Assembly (NCBI RefSeq): GCF_024623325.1 | Contig: NZ_JANJZD010000016.1 | Span: 62,001 to 126,000, forward strand | From: Acetatifactor muris | Lineage (GTDB): Bacteria > Bacillota > Clostridia > Lachnospirales > Lachnospiraceae | Length of the DNA: 64,000 bases | Reading direction: 5' to 3' | Part shown: in pieces, positions 17,248 to 25,730 of the stretch | Position numbering within the stretch: the stretch's first letter is position 1 | Layout: every line of letters begins with the position of its first letter | The notes under the pieces: generated by a model | The model's database searches: none | What the model was told of the DNA's origin: nothing | The model's input: the letters and a program-made list of their open reading frames with translations, nothing else | Program-made: the position numbers and the translations under genes

Positions 17248-17724
17248 CTATTTCTTATCGTCCATAAACTGCGGCATTATTACAGAAGATTTGTTCATGG
17301 TCTTATAGTAATTGATAGCAGCTTTGGAAGTTTTCCGATTCATGTGCAGCTTTTTCCTTTCCTTCACGAAAAAGGCTTCCACCTGCTTTTTATTCCGGGC
17401 TTCCTGAGCCTGTATGGCCACGCTGGTATCAGTCACTTCTGTGACAAGTCCCTGCAGCGTCTTGATTTGCTTCGCGTACTGTTCACGGTTGCCCTTCAGT
17501 TCTTCCGCCACATTGGCATAAAGCTTCTCAAAGCCATTATCCAACGCAGTCAGCTGCTCAATCAGCCTGCCTTTTTCTTCCACATATTCGTCAAACCGTT
17601 CCAAATCTACATTATCAGCCTGGAAAATCTCCTGCTGGCGCAGATTGTATTTCTGGATTTCGTCCATCACCTGCAGCTTTCGCCGAAGGCTTTCCTCCAA
17701 AAGAGTCAGATAATTTCCCGTCAT
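17248..17724 (-). CDS. Putative flagellar chaperone (FliT/FlgN-like)
   Basis: The 158-aa, almost entirely helical protein lies directly after fliS and overlaps it by an ATGA start-stop junction, the place where Firmicutes often carry a FliT-like export chaperone for FliD. Helical segments such as LLEESLRRKLQVMDEI and ERFDEYVEEKGRLIEQLTAL fit the FlgN/FliT antiparallel coiled-coil fold. The C-terminus is basic (FFVKERKKLHMNRKTSK). A role in holding hook-cap or junction proteins before export is inferred from position and fold; the residues do not decide between FliT and FlgN. A true FlgN is encoded at 27561-28079. A terminator follows, so this is the last gene of its operon. Confidence 0.65.
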   Translation of the reverse strand: MTGNYLTLLEESLRRKLQVMDEIQKYNLRQQEIFQADNVDLERFDEYVEEKGRLIEQLTALDNGFEKLYANVAEELKGNREQYAKQIKTLQGLVTEVTDTSVAIQAQEARNKKQVEAFFVKERKKLHMNRKTSKAAINYYKTMNKSSVIMPQFMDDKK

Positions 17725-18104
17725 GTACCCTGCTCCTTACTTATCCTCATGACTTCCTTCCAGGTATCCCGCATGGTACGCATATGTCCGTTTACCTCTT
17801 CCAGAATTTCCTTTTCCTTCTTAATGTTCGCCTCGATCAGTCTCTGGCTCAGATAAGAGTAGACTCTCTCAAAGTCTTCTGCCACGGGATACTTCATATC
17901 CAGCGTCTGCCGAAGATAATCAATAATATGCTCCGTCTTCTGAATATTGAGATGCGCCTTTTCCACATCCTTTTTTTCTATTGCAACTATGGCGATATTG
18001 CAGAATTTGATAGCGCCTTCGTACAGCATCAACGTGAGCTCTGCAGGAGACGCCGTCATAATTTTACTATTGTTATATTGCCCATATGCTCTGGGGAATG
18101 CCAT
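17721..18104 (-). CDS. fliS: Flagellar export chaperone FliS
   Basis: The 127-aa protein begins MAFPRAYGQYNNSKIMTASP and continues AELTLMLYEGAIKFCNIA, the conserved FliS N-terminus and first helix. The remaining helices (HLNIQKTEHIIDYLRQTLD, VYSYLSQRLIEAN) complete the four- to five-helix bundle. FliS binds the C-terminus of flagellin in the cytoplasm, prevents early polymerisation and delivers it to the export gate. In Bacillus subtilis it also shapes the flagellin-FliW-CsrA loop, and fliW and csrA are both nearby here. Length is typical. It lies 59 bases after fliD and overlaps the next gene by four bases, so the three are translated from one message. Confidence 0.95.
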   Translation of the reverse strand: MAFPRAYGQYNNSKIMTASPAELTLMLYEGAIKFCNIAIVAIEKKDVEKAHLNIQKTEHIIDYLRQTLDMKYPVAEDFERVYSYLSQRLIEANIKKEKEILEEVNGHMRTMRDTWKEVMRISKEQGT

Positions 18105-18163
18105 AATACACCCTGCCTTTCCTCAGCCTCTGACCAAGCCGGGCGTCTGCACTGCAATATCCA

Positions 18164-20059
18164 TCAACCGCCCAGCAATGACGTCACTGCGCTGGCATTG
18201 CTCTGCATTTTTGCCAGTGCCGTTTCCATGGCTGCAAATTTAGCATACCACTTATCTTCGTAATCTGCAAGTTTCTTTTCCAATTCTTTGATTTTTACCG
18301 TATAGTCGTCATACTCTTCCTGCATCTTCTTGTCGTCATATACGCTATACATAGAACTGTATTCATCGCCTTCCATGACCTTGCCCACTTCGTCAAAAAC
18401 TTTGTTGGCCAGTCCTGTGAAGAACTTCACGACCGTATCAGGGTCGTTGGCAATCATGGTTTTCAGCTTATCCGCATTTCCAGACGTTTCCGCATCATCA
18501 CTGTCACCGTCGATATGATATGCATTCTTCTCATTCTCCGGAGCAGTAAAATAATTCAGCGTGCCGATGCCGAAACTTGACAGGTACATTTTCTTGCCGT
18601 CTACCTCCACGGGCTCCATCATAAGCGTCTTCAGAGTGCTTGAAATCGTCCCCAGGCTGCTGTCCTTCCGAAGAATGGATTCCTTGATTTTGTTCTCCCA
18701 TTCTTCAATAGCACTGTCGGACATGGCCTCCTTCTCCTCGTCTGTCAGAGGCTCATAGCCCTTGGCAGAATCGGCATTGTACAGCTTATCCATCTGATTG
18801 ATCATAGTATTGTATTCCTTGAAGAAATTCTTGATCATATCATAGATGCCGTCGGTGTCGTCCTGGGTGGTAATGGTGACTTCCTCTCCCGGTGCCGTCG
18901 TGGAATTAACGGTCAGTGTCAGGCCGTTGATGTTGAAGCTGTTGGAAGTAGAGGTATACGTTGCTCCGTTCAGTTCTATCTCGGCATCCGCGGCGGCTGT
19001 CTTCTTTGTCTCAGCAAAACGCCGCATATCCTTCACCACATCAACAGCATCCTCCACCCATGCATCCAGTTTTGTATTCAAATCACCAGAAATACTCGCC
19101 TTGTTATCGTTCGCGTAAATTTGAACATCTCTGACGATTGTAAGAATATCACTGTCATCAATATCATCAACCGTCCATTGGGGTGAAATTGAAGCCTGAT
19201 CCGCTAAGAAATCATATACTGACACCTCATGTGAATTTCCCGAACTATCTTTCACTTCCAACTTCTTATTTTTCAGGTCAGCTTCTAAACCAGAGTCTGA
19301 ATCAGCAAGCTCTTTTAACGACTTGAACAGCTTCTCTTTCTTCGAAGCAATACTGTTCTCCGCTCCAGTACCATAGCTCAGCCCCAGCTTCTCCAGGGCT
19401 GCCCGTCCGCTGGAATCACCTGCTGTGATCTCGAATTCATTCGCAGCGCCGCTGCCTTTGGAGGTCACGTAAATTCTTTCGTTCGCCGCGTCAAAATTGG
19501 CGTTCAGCCCTGCACTCTTTAAGGCACTCACAAAGCTGCCCACCGTAGTGCTGCCGTCTACCTTGATCGGCGTAAGTCCGTCAGCCGACTGGACATTTAT
19601 CGTGCCTGTGCTGCCGCTCAGATCAAATCCCAGCTCACTGAGCTTCGTATCTGCCGTAACCTTATCGCTTATAATTTCCCCGTTCTCATCGCGCTTCTCC
19701 GCTCCGGGGATCAGCTCCATCTTGCCGCCGGTCAGATATCCGGACCTGGCCAGCTGATTTACTTTCAGGCTCTGCACGCCGTTCATGGCGCTTTCACCGG
19801 TGATGACCGATACGATGCTGCTGTTGGATACCTTGGTGGTCTTCTTAACAAAGGATCCCTCATAGCGCATATTACTCAATGTTTTCAAATAGAAGTTCTT
19901 AATCTGCGTATTCAAAGGCTTCCACGCATCCTGCTTATACTTCAGTGTTTTCTGGGCCTTTACTGCTTTTGTTACTTTTGTCTTCTTGGCTTCGACCAGC
20001 TGGGATATGATACTTTCCGTATCCATGCCGGACATCAAGCCGCTTAATCTCATGGGCAT
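18164..20059 (-). CDS. fliD: Flagellar filament cap protein FliD (HAP2)
   Basis: The 631-aa protein has the FliD_N signature (LSGLMSGMDTESIISQLVEA) and a conserved start MPMRLSG; the C-terminal FliD_C part includes TITTQDDTDGIYDMIKNFF and a coiled-coil end (EYDDYTVKIKELEKKLADYE). Its middle (about 130-330) is the variable head domain. FliD caps the growing filament and guides flagellin assembly outside the cell. At 631 aa it is longer than the enteric protein (about 470) but usual for Clostridia. The start at 20059 follows AAAGGATGG. It is the second gene of the flaG-fliD-fliS operon behind the sigma-28 promoter at 20660-20686. Confidence 0.95.
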   Translation of the reverse strand: MPMRLSGLMSGMDTESIISQLVEAKKTKVTKAVKAQKTLKYKQDAWKPLNTQIKNFYLKTLSNMRYEGSFVKKTTKVSNSSIVSVITGESAMNGVQSLKVNQLARSGYLTGGKMELIPGAEKRDENGEIISDKVTADTKLSELGFDLSGSTGTINVQSADGLTPIKVDGSTTVGSFVSALKSAGLNANFDAANERIYVTSKGSGAANEFEITAGDSSGRAALEKLGLSYGTGAENSIASKKEKLFKSLKELADSDSGLEADLKNKKLEVKDSSGNSHEVSVYDFLADQASISPQWTVDDIDDSDILTIVRDVQIYANDNKASISGDLNTKLDAWVEDAVDVVKDMRRFAETKKTAAADAEIELNGATYTSTSNSFNINGLTLTVNSTTAPGEEVTITTQDDTDGIYDMIKNFFKEYNTMINQMDKLYNADSAKGYEPLTDEEKEAMSDSAIEEWENKIKESILRKDSSLGTISSTLKTLMMEPVEVDGKKMYLSSFGIGTLNYFTAPENEKNAYHIDGDSDDAETSGNADKLKTMIANDPDTVVKFFTGLANKVFDEVGKVMEGDEYSSMYSVYDDKKMQEEYDDYTVKIKELEKKLADYEDKWYAKFAAMETALAKMQSNASAVTSLLGG

Positions 20060-20174
20060 AATTCATCCATCCTTTCTGCGCTTTTATACATGGCGGCGCC
20101 TGCAAAACAGGCATACAGGTGTTCTTGCCTGTGCCCCCTTACGCGCCCGGAGAAACTTTCCGCTTTGACAATCG

Positions 20175-20606
20175 TCATCTTCTCTCATCAATCAGGATGC
20201 CTGCCATCTCCCAGACCCTTGCAATCATATCCAGCGTCTTCTCCGGCGGCAGCTCCTTAATTACTTCCTTGGTGTTCTTATCCACAATCTTGATTGTGAC
20301 ACGATTGGTGTCCTCATGAATCCCGAACACTGCCTCGGAATTGGCCATCCTTTTATTCAGCGTCTCAACCGCCTTGCGAACCTTCTCATGATACGCCTGC
20401 TGGTCCTTACCCTGGTCACCATTGTCAGTCTGACCTTTTTCCTGAGAGTTCTCCACTACACTCGTTGTCTTGTCTACATACTCTACAGCCTGGGCGCTGC
20501 CTGTACTGTTCTCCGGCTTCTCCGCCTGCGCGGGAGCCTGTGGCTTCTGCACTACATTTCCCTGTGCCTGAAAAGTCATTACACTTGAAATCGGTTCAAT
20601 TGCCAC
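20175..20606 (-). CDS. flaG: FlaG family flagellar protein, GTG start
   Basis: The 143-aa protein has a low-complexity Gln/Pro/Ala-rich N-terminus (about 12-80) and a conserved FlaG C-terminus with LNKRMANSEAVFGIHED, VTIKIVDKNTKEVIKELPPEK and the late GILIDERR. FlaG proteins affect filament length in several bacteria and usually precede fliD, as here. The start is taken as the GTG at 20606, because AAGGAGG lies eight bases upstream and the product then begins MAIEPISS; the frame is open to 20639 but has no ribosome site there. It is the first gene after the sigma-28 promoter at 20660-20686. Confidence 0.9.
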   Translation of the reverse strand: MAIEPISSVMTFQAQGNVVQKPQAPAQAEKPENSTGSAQAVEYVDKTTSVVENSQEKGQTDNGDQGKDQQAYHEKVRKAVETLNKRMANSEAVFGIHEDTNRVTIKIVDKNTKEVIKELPPEKTLDMIARVWEMAGILIDERR

Positions 20607-20659
20607 TGTTTCCACCTCCTTGTATCTTTTACTGCGCAATTCCTTTGCGTCTAATTTTT

Positions 20660-20686
20660 TTATCGGAAGCTTTCCCGAAAAAATTA
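20660..20686 (-). promoter_or_regulatory. Sigma-28 promoter of flaG-fliD-fliS
   Basis: TAAT (20686-20683), 15 bases, TCCGATAA (20667-20660), with a leader of about 45 nt to the GTG of flaG. The -10 part matches the consensus at seven of eight positions. Confidence 0.8.
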
Positions 20687-20731
20687 ACAGGAAAGCCCGA
20701 AAATCTGGTTACATTACAACCCCCGTTGGTG

Positions 20732-20950
20732 TCATCTCAGCAGATTCCTCAGTGCTTCCATTCCGTCTGCATTCACGGCGTCCTTATTGGCCTCCTGAAT
20801 CTGGAGATAGACTTCCTTGCGGTATATGGGCACATCCTTCGGCGCGGTAATCCCGATTTTCACCTGATCCCCCTTTACTTCCAGTATGGTAACTTCCACA
20901 TTGTTGCTGATAATAATTGCCTCGTTCTTTTTTCTTGACAGTGCCAGCAT
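20732..20950 (-). CDS. csrA: Carbon storage regulator CsrA (RsmA)
   Basis: The 72-aa RNA-binding translational regulator starts MLALSRKKNEAIIISNNVEV and keeps the conserved VEVTILEVKGDQVKIGI and APKDVPIYRKEVY segments, so the dimeric beta-fold with the N-terminal RNA-binding strand is intact. CsrA binds GGA motifs near ribosome sites. In Bacillus and other Firmicutes it represses flagellin translation until it is sequestered by FliW. The four flagellin leaders here each hold a GGA-loop hairpin near the ribosome site, so flagellins are the likely main target. One base separates its ATG from the fliW stop, and its ribosome site lies in the fliW end. The C-terminal extension beyond residue 60 is normal for the Gram-positive proteins. 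Confidence 0.97.
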   Translation of the reverse strand: MLALSRKKNEAIIISNNVEVTILEVKGDQVKIGITAPKDVPIYRKEVYLQIQEANKDAVNADGMEALRNLLR

Positions 20951-20951
20951 C

Positions 20952-21410
20952 CTACACACCTGCCTTTCCTGCCTGCAAAATGTCATAAACAGGGAACTTA
21001 ACAGGATAATTCCCGTTATCCACTATAATCTGACAGGCTTTGTGTTCCTCTATGTTGATGACAAAAGGCCCCTGCAGGTTTACGCTCATCTGTGTCAGGT
21101 CTCCGGGAATGGACACAGTCACCAGTACCAGCAGATTATCCGGTGTAATCTTTCCCGCACCGGCCAGAAGTTCATCATCCACTTCCGGGTCATAATCCGG
21201 CTTTACCACCAGCGGATTCATCACCGGCATCGCAAATCCGGGCTCATCCAGCGACTGCAGGAACCGGATTCCGGCTTCGTTCCCTCTCTCCTCGTCATGA
21301 AGCAGCGCAAAACGCTTCAGCTCCGGAAAGCCGATGATACCGTCCTGAAAAATCAGTATTTTGTCTTCCGAAATCTCAATTTCTCCGAAAAGCTTTGTAT
21401 TAATTTTCAT
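20952..21410 (-). CDS. fliW: Flagellar assembly factor FliW
   Basis: The 152-aa cytoplasmic protein begins MKINTKLFGEIEISEDK and has IIGFPELKRFALLHDEE, NPLVVKPDYDPEVDDE and NLQGPFVINIEEHKA, all conserved in FliW. FliW binds either flagellin or CsrA; when flagellin is exported it is freed and blocks CsrA, which lets more flagellin be made. The adjacent csrA and the structured flagellin leaders fit this partner-switch. The frame is open to 21461, but the ATG at 21410 starts at the conserved N-terminus. It follows flgL by about 80 bases and is probably read from the flgM operon. Confidence 0.96.
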   Translation of the reverse strand: MKINTKLFGEIEISEDKILIFQDGIIGFPELKRFALLHDEERGNEAGIRFLQSLDEPGFAMPVMNPLVVKPDYDPEVDDELLAGAGKITPDNLLVLVTVSIPGDLTQMSVNLQGPFVINIEEHKACQIIVDNGNYPVKFPVYDILQAGKAGV

Positions 21411-21493
21411 AGCGCTCCTCTCAGCTTTCTTCCCTGTAAAATATTCGTAACAGTTCAGCACTCTGTCTGAACTGTTACTCTGTTACATCCGGG

Positions 21494-23506
21494 TCAGATA
21501 AAATTCAGCAGTGTAGTCTGCATTACTTTTCCTGCCGCCATCAGGGCTGAATCATAGGTCAGATCAGCAGCACTGAGTTCAATGGCCACCTCGGTAATGT
21601 CTACATCTTCGTTCTCACTCTTCAGAGTCTCATAAGTGGTCTTCTGATTCTGGGTCCGGTTCTTGACCAGTTCCACTTTACTGCTTCTGGAGCCGCAGTT
21701 GGTCACGCAGATATTGGCGTCATCCAGATATTTCTGAAAAGCGGTAAGTCCTCCTTCAAACAGCTTCTGTTCCTTTTCTTTTGCATAAGTCAGAGCCTTC
21801 TCCACGGCATCCAGCTGTTTTTGAATCTGATCCAGCGCCGCCTTATCACTCTCCTGGGTGTTCTGTTTGATATTCTCCAGGTCTGCCTTGATCCCTTCCA
21901 GATCCAGCACATCCTGCATTGCATTCACAATGTCATCCACTTCCCGGCCCACACCATGCTTAAAGCACTCGTCCGCAGTGGAATTGATCCTCACCGTCTG
22001 GTTATATCCCACATCATACTCGATTACCTGACGCTCCGCATCCGGAGTCAGATAAGTATCATTGTAAATGATGGAATCTCCTGAGCCGTCCTCCTTCTCA
22101 GCCTCGCAGTAGAAATAATGCTCAGGCCGCAGATCTCCCTTCTTCCAGGTATCCTTCTCATAAGTCACCCGAATCTCTCCTTCGTTCAGGGAAGCGGTAG
22201 ACTCACTGTCCTTGGTAGCCATCAGCTCCGCATATTTGTTCTCTCCCAGCAGCAGTTCTCCTGTCTCAGGAACATAGACGACAGCATCCGGATTGGCCGC
22301 TGCATAGGCGTAAGGATTGGGATTGGTCTCATAGGAGTGCATCATCGTAATATCCCCGCCGTTCTCCACAAGGCCGCCCCACTTCTGATCCATGAAAGTG
22401 GTACTTCCCGGAGAGGTAAATTCGATAACCGGGGACCCCAGTGCCGCAAATGCATCCTGATTGGCCTTCCAGTCAGCCGTCGGCGTTACCTGAGCCCCAA
22501 TTGCAGCGATATCATTGTTAATCTCGGCAGAGGGAGGCGTGATTCCTACCTGCATCACACTGCCATCAGGTAAAGTTTCATTGGCAGTTCGCAGTTCGTC
22601 ATTAATCTCTTTGAAATGATCCTTCAGATTTTCTGACGGATTATCCTGCCAGTTTGTCAGTCGATCTATCACTTCCTGATCTGTGCCCGCCGGTAAATTG
22701 GCAATCACCGCATTAACTGCAGTATCTATCGCTGTCTTTTCAGCAGCGCTCAGATTATTCAGGTCTACATTTCCCACCTGATAGTTCAATCCTGCATTCT
22801 GGTTAATCGCCGACGCATTTTTCTCAATCATCGCGTTCTGCGCCTTTTTCAGATCATCAAAAGTCCCATAATCCGAACAGTCATTATATGCCAGCCTGAT
22901 ACGGTGAACATCCACGGAAGAGATTTTATCTTCATCCACGTTCACACCCATATAATTGGTGGAATTGATATCCAGCAGATTCCCCACATCCACTTTCGAT
23001 ACGGAATCAATCGCATTTTTATCCAGCTGTTCGGTAATGGTATAATTCTGATTCTTCGGCGCCAGAAAGCTCAGCGGCGTGTCCGTGCGGTAGCCGGTAA
23101 ATACATATCTGCCCGCATAGTCGGCATCCCCTGTGGAATAAACCGCCTCCCCCAGCCCCTGCAGTTCCTCCAGGATAATCTTCCGATCCTTGGTCTCCAG
23201 ATAACTGTTTGCACCCTTGTCACATCTGGCAATCATGGTAGTGACAATCTGGGCCAGATTGGATATGGCGTCTTCCGTAACCTTCAGCCAGCTCTGGGCA
23301 TCCGGGATATTCTTGCTGTAATATTGAGTAATCTCTGTCACATTGCTGCGCAGCCGCAGAGCCCTGATAGCCACAACCGGGTCATCGGAAGGGCGGTTAA
23401 TCTTCTTCTGGGTAGACATCTGGGTACTCAATTTGTCCTGATAAATCTTGTTGGTATTGATATTGGACAGATTATTGCGCTGCATGATTCTGTTTGTTAT
23501 TCTCAT
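21494..23506 (-). CDS. flgL: Flagellar hook-associated protein FlgL (HAP3)
   Basis: The 670-aa junction protein has an FlgL N-terminus (MRITNRIMQRNNLSNINTNK, then INRPSDDPVVAIRALRLRS) and a flagellin-like C-terminal helix (TEVAIELSAADLTYDSALMA). The middle (about 130-560) is a large insertion with Asp/Asn-rich loops, which makes the protein about twice the length of enteric FlgL (about 317 aa). FlgL joins the hook end to the filament outside the cell. The start at 23506 follows AGAGGAG; a longer frame reaches 23536 without a ribosome site. It lies after the two flgK genes and before fliW in one run. Confidence 0.93.
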   Translation of the reverse strand: MRITNRIMQRNNLSNINTNKIYQDKLSTQMSTQKKINRPSDDPVVAIRALRLRSNVTEITQYYSKNIPDAQSWLKVTEDAISNLAQIVTTMIARCDKGANSYLETKDRKIILEELQGLGEAVYSTGDADYAGRYVFTGYRTDTPLSFLAPKNQNYTITEQLDKNAIDSVSKVDVGNLLDINSTNYMGVNVDEDKISSVDVHRIRLAYNDCSDYGTFDDLKKAQNAMIEKNASAINQNAGLNYQVGNVDLNNLSAAEKTAIDTAVNAVIANLPAGTDQEVIDRLTNWQDNPSENLKDHFKEINDELRTANETLPDGSVMQVGITPPSAEINNDIAAIGAQVTPTADWKANQDAFAALGSPVIEFTSPGSTTFMDQKWGGLVENGGDITMMHSYETNPNPYAYAAANPDAVVYVPETGELLLGENKYAELMATKDSESTASLNEGEIRVTYEKDTWKKGDLRPEHYFYCEAEKEDGSGDSIIYNDTYLTPDAERQVIEYDVGYNQTVRINSTADECFKHGVGREVDDIVNAMQDVLDLEGIKADLENIKQNTQESDKAALDQIQKQLDAVEKALTYAKEKEQKLFEGGLTAFQKYLDDANICVTNCGSRSSKVELVKNRTQNQKTTYETLKSENEDVDITEVAIELSAADLTYDSALMAAGKVMQTTLLNFI

Positions 23507-23597
23507 GGGAAACTCCTCTTCTTTCACATATCTCAATGCTGCAGGACTATAAGCCAGGCCAGTCCCCGGGCCAATGCCCCGGTTCTTACAGTTCCGC

Positions 23598-25718
23598 TTA
23601 TACTCCGGTCTGCAGAATCAGTCTGTCATAAATCTCCGTCAGCGTCTGAATCATCTTGGAGGCCAGATTATATCCGTTCTGGAATCTCACCAGATTCACT
23701 GCCTCTTCGTCCTCGTCCACACCGGAAATGGAGATTCTCTGCATGTCAATGCTGTATGCGACATCCTTATAACTGCTGTAAAAAGTCTCTGCCCTGTCTG
23801 TATTCAGAGCGATATCCCCCAGGATACACTGCAGGAATTCCGACGCGGAGCTTCCTCTGAAGCTCAGGGTTCCCTTATTTGTGGCCATATCCTTCAAATC
23901 CTGGATCAGGTCGTTCTGCTCCACACCGTCCCCCGGTTTCTTTTTCGTGGCCAGACGGTTGGGGTCGTCTTCTATAGTGGAAGAAATGTTAAAGTTCTTT
24001 GCCGTCATCAGGTAATAATTCTCGTTACCCTCAACATTTTTCCCCACTTCGACGCTTATGGAGAAGTTAGCTTTCACTTTCGCTTCCGCTGCGGCTCTCA
24101 ATGCCGGCTCCTGTTTCAGCATTTCTGCCTCGGCATCTTCATCTGACGCGCCGGCATTCGCCGGATCATTCAGCCAATCCTGCTTCGCCTGGGCCCTGTC
24201 ATCCTGAAACTGCTTTTCTATGGCCTCTTCCAACTGCTTTTCAAACTGGTCATACCGGTATTCCTTGCCAAATACATACTGTCCTTCCTGAGACATGATG
24301 TCTGCCGCAAAAAGGTCGATGCCGGGAATATCTCCGCTGTAGCCGCTTCCCAGAATGTCATTGAATTTCTGGGAAAAGGTCCTGACCCACTCATTCATCT
24401 GCGCCATATAATAGGGAATCCCCTGATAGCTGATGCTGGTACCCACCGTGGCTGTCTTGCCTATTCTGTCCGAGCTGAGACCTGATTTGTTCAGTTCGCC
24501 GTCAGACAGGGTAAAGGTGTAGGAGTATACCGGTTCCCCATTGGCATCCAGGCTGACGTTATAAGTCCAGGAATCGTAGTAAAATTCCTTATTGCCCAGA
24601 CTGATCACCCCTCCGCTGTCGGAAAGGTTGCATTTGTTCAAATCAGTCAGATAATGCTTTCCCACCTCTACCGTAACGGTATCATGGGTGACCTTTGTGG
24701 TCGTTCCATCCGGATTCTTTTTGTCCACGACAGTAGTGCCTGTACCTGTAATCGTTCCGCTGAAACTCTCTCCGTTATTGCCGTCGCGCAGGTCCACAAG
24801 ACCTTTCAGCGAGCCGCCCATACCGCCGTTATGGAGATTGAATTTCGAGCCGTTCACCCAGTAGACATCATACAGACCGTCAATATCCGTCTGGTTTACC
24901 TTTTCATCCTTGGTTCTGGCCACACACTCCAGCCCATTATAATCGCTTCCATCCACCAGAACCTGCCCGCCGGCAATCTTCACAATAAAACGACTTCCGC
25001 CGGTCTCCCGGCCGGGATTGTTGGTATCCTGGATGGCCGTCTCTTTTACTTCCACATCCACATACTCGGACAGCCGGTCCAGGAGAAGCGTTCTCCTGTC
25101 TCTCAGCTCATTGGCCTTCATGCTGCCTGTCATTTCGATGGTATTGATCTGTTTATTCAACGTGGCAATCTCACTGGCAATGGAATTGATGTCATCCACT
25201 GTCACCTTGATCTCCTCGTTTACATCCTTCTGCAGCTTTTCCAGATTCCCCGCCAAGCCGTTAAAATATTCTGTCAGAGACTCCGCATATCCCACAAACT
25301 GCTGCTTGAAATTCAAATCATTGGGATTCTTCATCAGCTCCTGCAGACCTGTGATCATCAGCTGATCAAAAACGGTTTTAAAGCCTGCGTTTTTGCCGTT
25401 ATCGTCAAAATAAGCCTCTATCTGCTTCATATAGTACTGCTTCTGACCGTATTCGCCCACCTTCTGATTATTGTTCCAATATCTGAAATCATAGAACTCA
25501 TCCCGAATCCGCTCAATGGCCAGCGTCTCCACACCGGCTCCGGCACAGCCATAGGTCTGGAACACCCTCAGCGCGTTAGCCGCCTGCTGGGTAACCTCCT
25601 GTCTGCTGTAACCCTGTGTCTGCACATTGGCAATATTGTTGGAAGTAGTATTCAGGGAAGCATTGCTGGCAAGCACCCCTGTATAAGCTATATTCAATCC
25701 GAAAAACTGTGATGGCAT
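23598..25718 (-). CDS. flgK: Flagellar hook-associated protein FlgK, second copy
   Basis: The 706-aa protein starts MPSQFFGLNIAYTGVLASNA with SLNTTSNNIANVQTQGYSRQ, the flagellar rod/hook N-terminus of FlgK. The C-terminus VNLVRFQNGYNLASKMIQ with LTEIYDRLI matches the FlgK/FlgE C-terminal family. The middle (about 270-600) is a long divergent exposed region. FlgK forms the first hook-filament junction ring. Only 12 bases separate it from the flgK copy upstream, and the two share ends but little else, so they are paralogues rather than a recent duplication. A ribosome site AAGGAG precedes the ATG at 25718. Both might be needed for one junction, or one may replace another protein; this cannot be read from sequence. 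Confidence 0.9.
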   Translation of the reverse strand: MPSQFFGLNIAYTGVLASNASLNTTSNNIANVQTQGYSRQEVTQQAANALRVFQTYGCAGAGVETLAIERIRDEFYDFRYWNNNQKVGEYGQKQYYMKQIEAYFDDNGKNAGFKTVFDQLMITGLQELMKNPNDLNFKQQFVGYAESLTEYFNGLAGNLEKLQKDVNEEIKVTVDDINSIASEIATLNKQINTIEMTGSMKANELRDRRTLLLDRLSEYVDVEVKETAIQDTNNPGRETGGSRFIVKIAGGQVLVDGSDYNGLECVARTKDEKVNQTDIDGLYDVYWVNGSKFNLHNGGMGGSLKGLVDLRDGNNGESFSGTITGTGTTVVDKKNPDGTTTKVTHDTVTVEVGKHYLTDLNKCNLSDSGGVISLGNKEFYYDSWTYNVSLDANGEPVYSYTFTLSDGELNKSGLSSDRIGKTATVGTSISYQGIPYYMAQMNEWVRTFSQKFNDILGSGYSGDIPGIDLFAADIMSQEGQYVFGKEYRYDQFEKQLEEAIEKQFQDDRAQAKQDWLNDPANAGASDEDAEAEMLKQEPALRAAAEAKVKANFSISVEVGKNVEGNENYYLMTAKNFNISSTIEDDPNRLATKKKPGDGVEQNDLIQDLKDMATNKGTLSFRGSSASEFLQCILGDIALNTDRAETFYSSYKDVAYSIDMQRISISGVDEDEEAVNLVRFQNGYNLASKMIQTLTEIYDRLILQTGV

Positions 25719-25730
25719 TTTTATTCTCCT

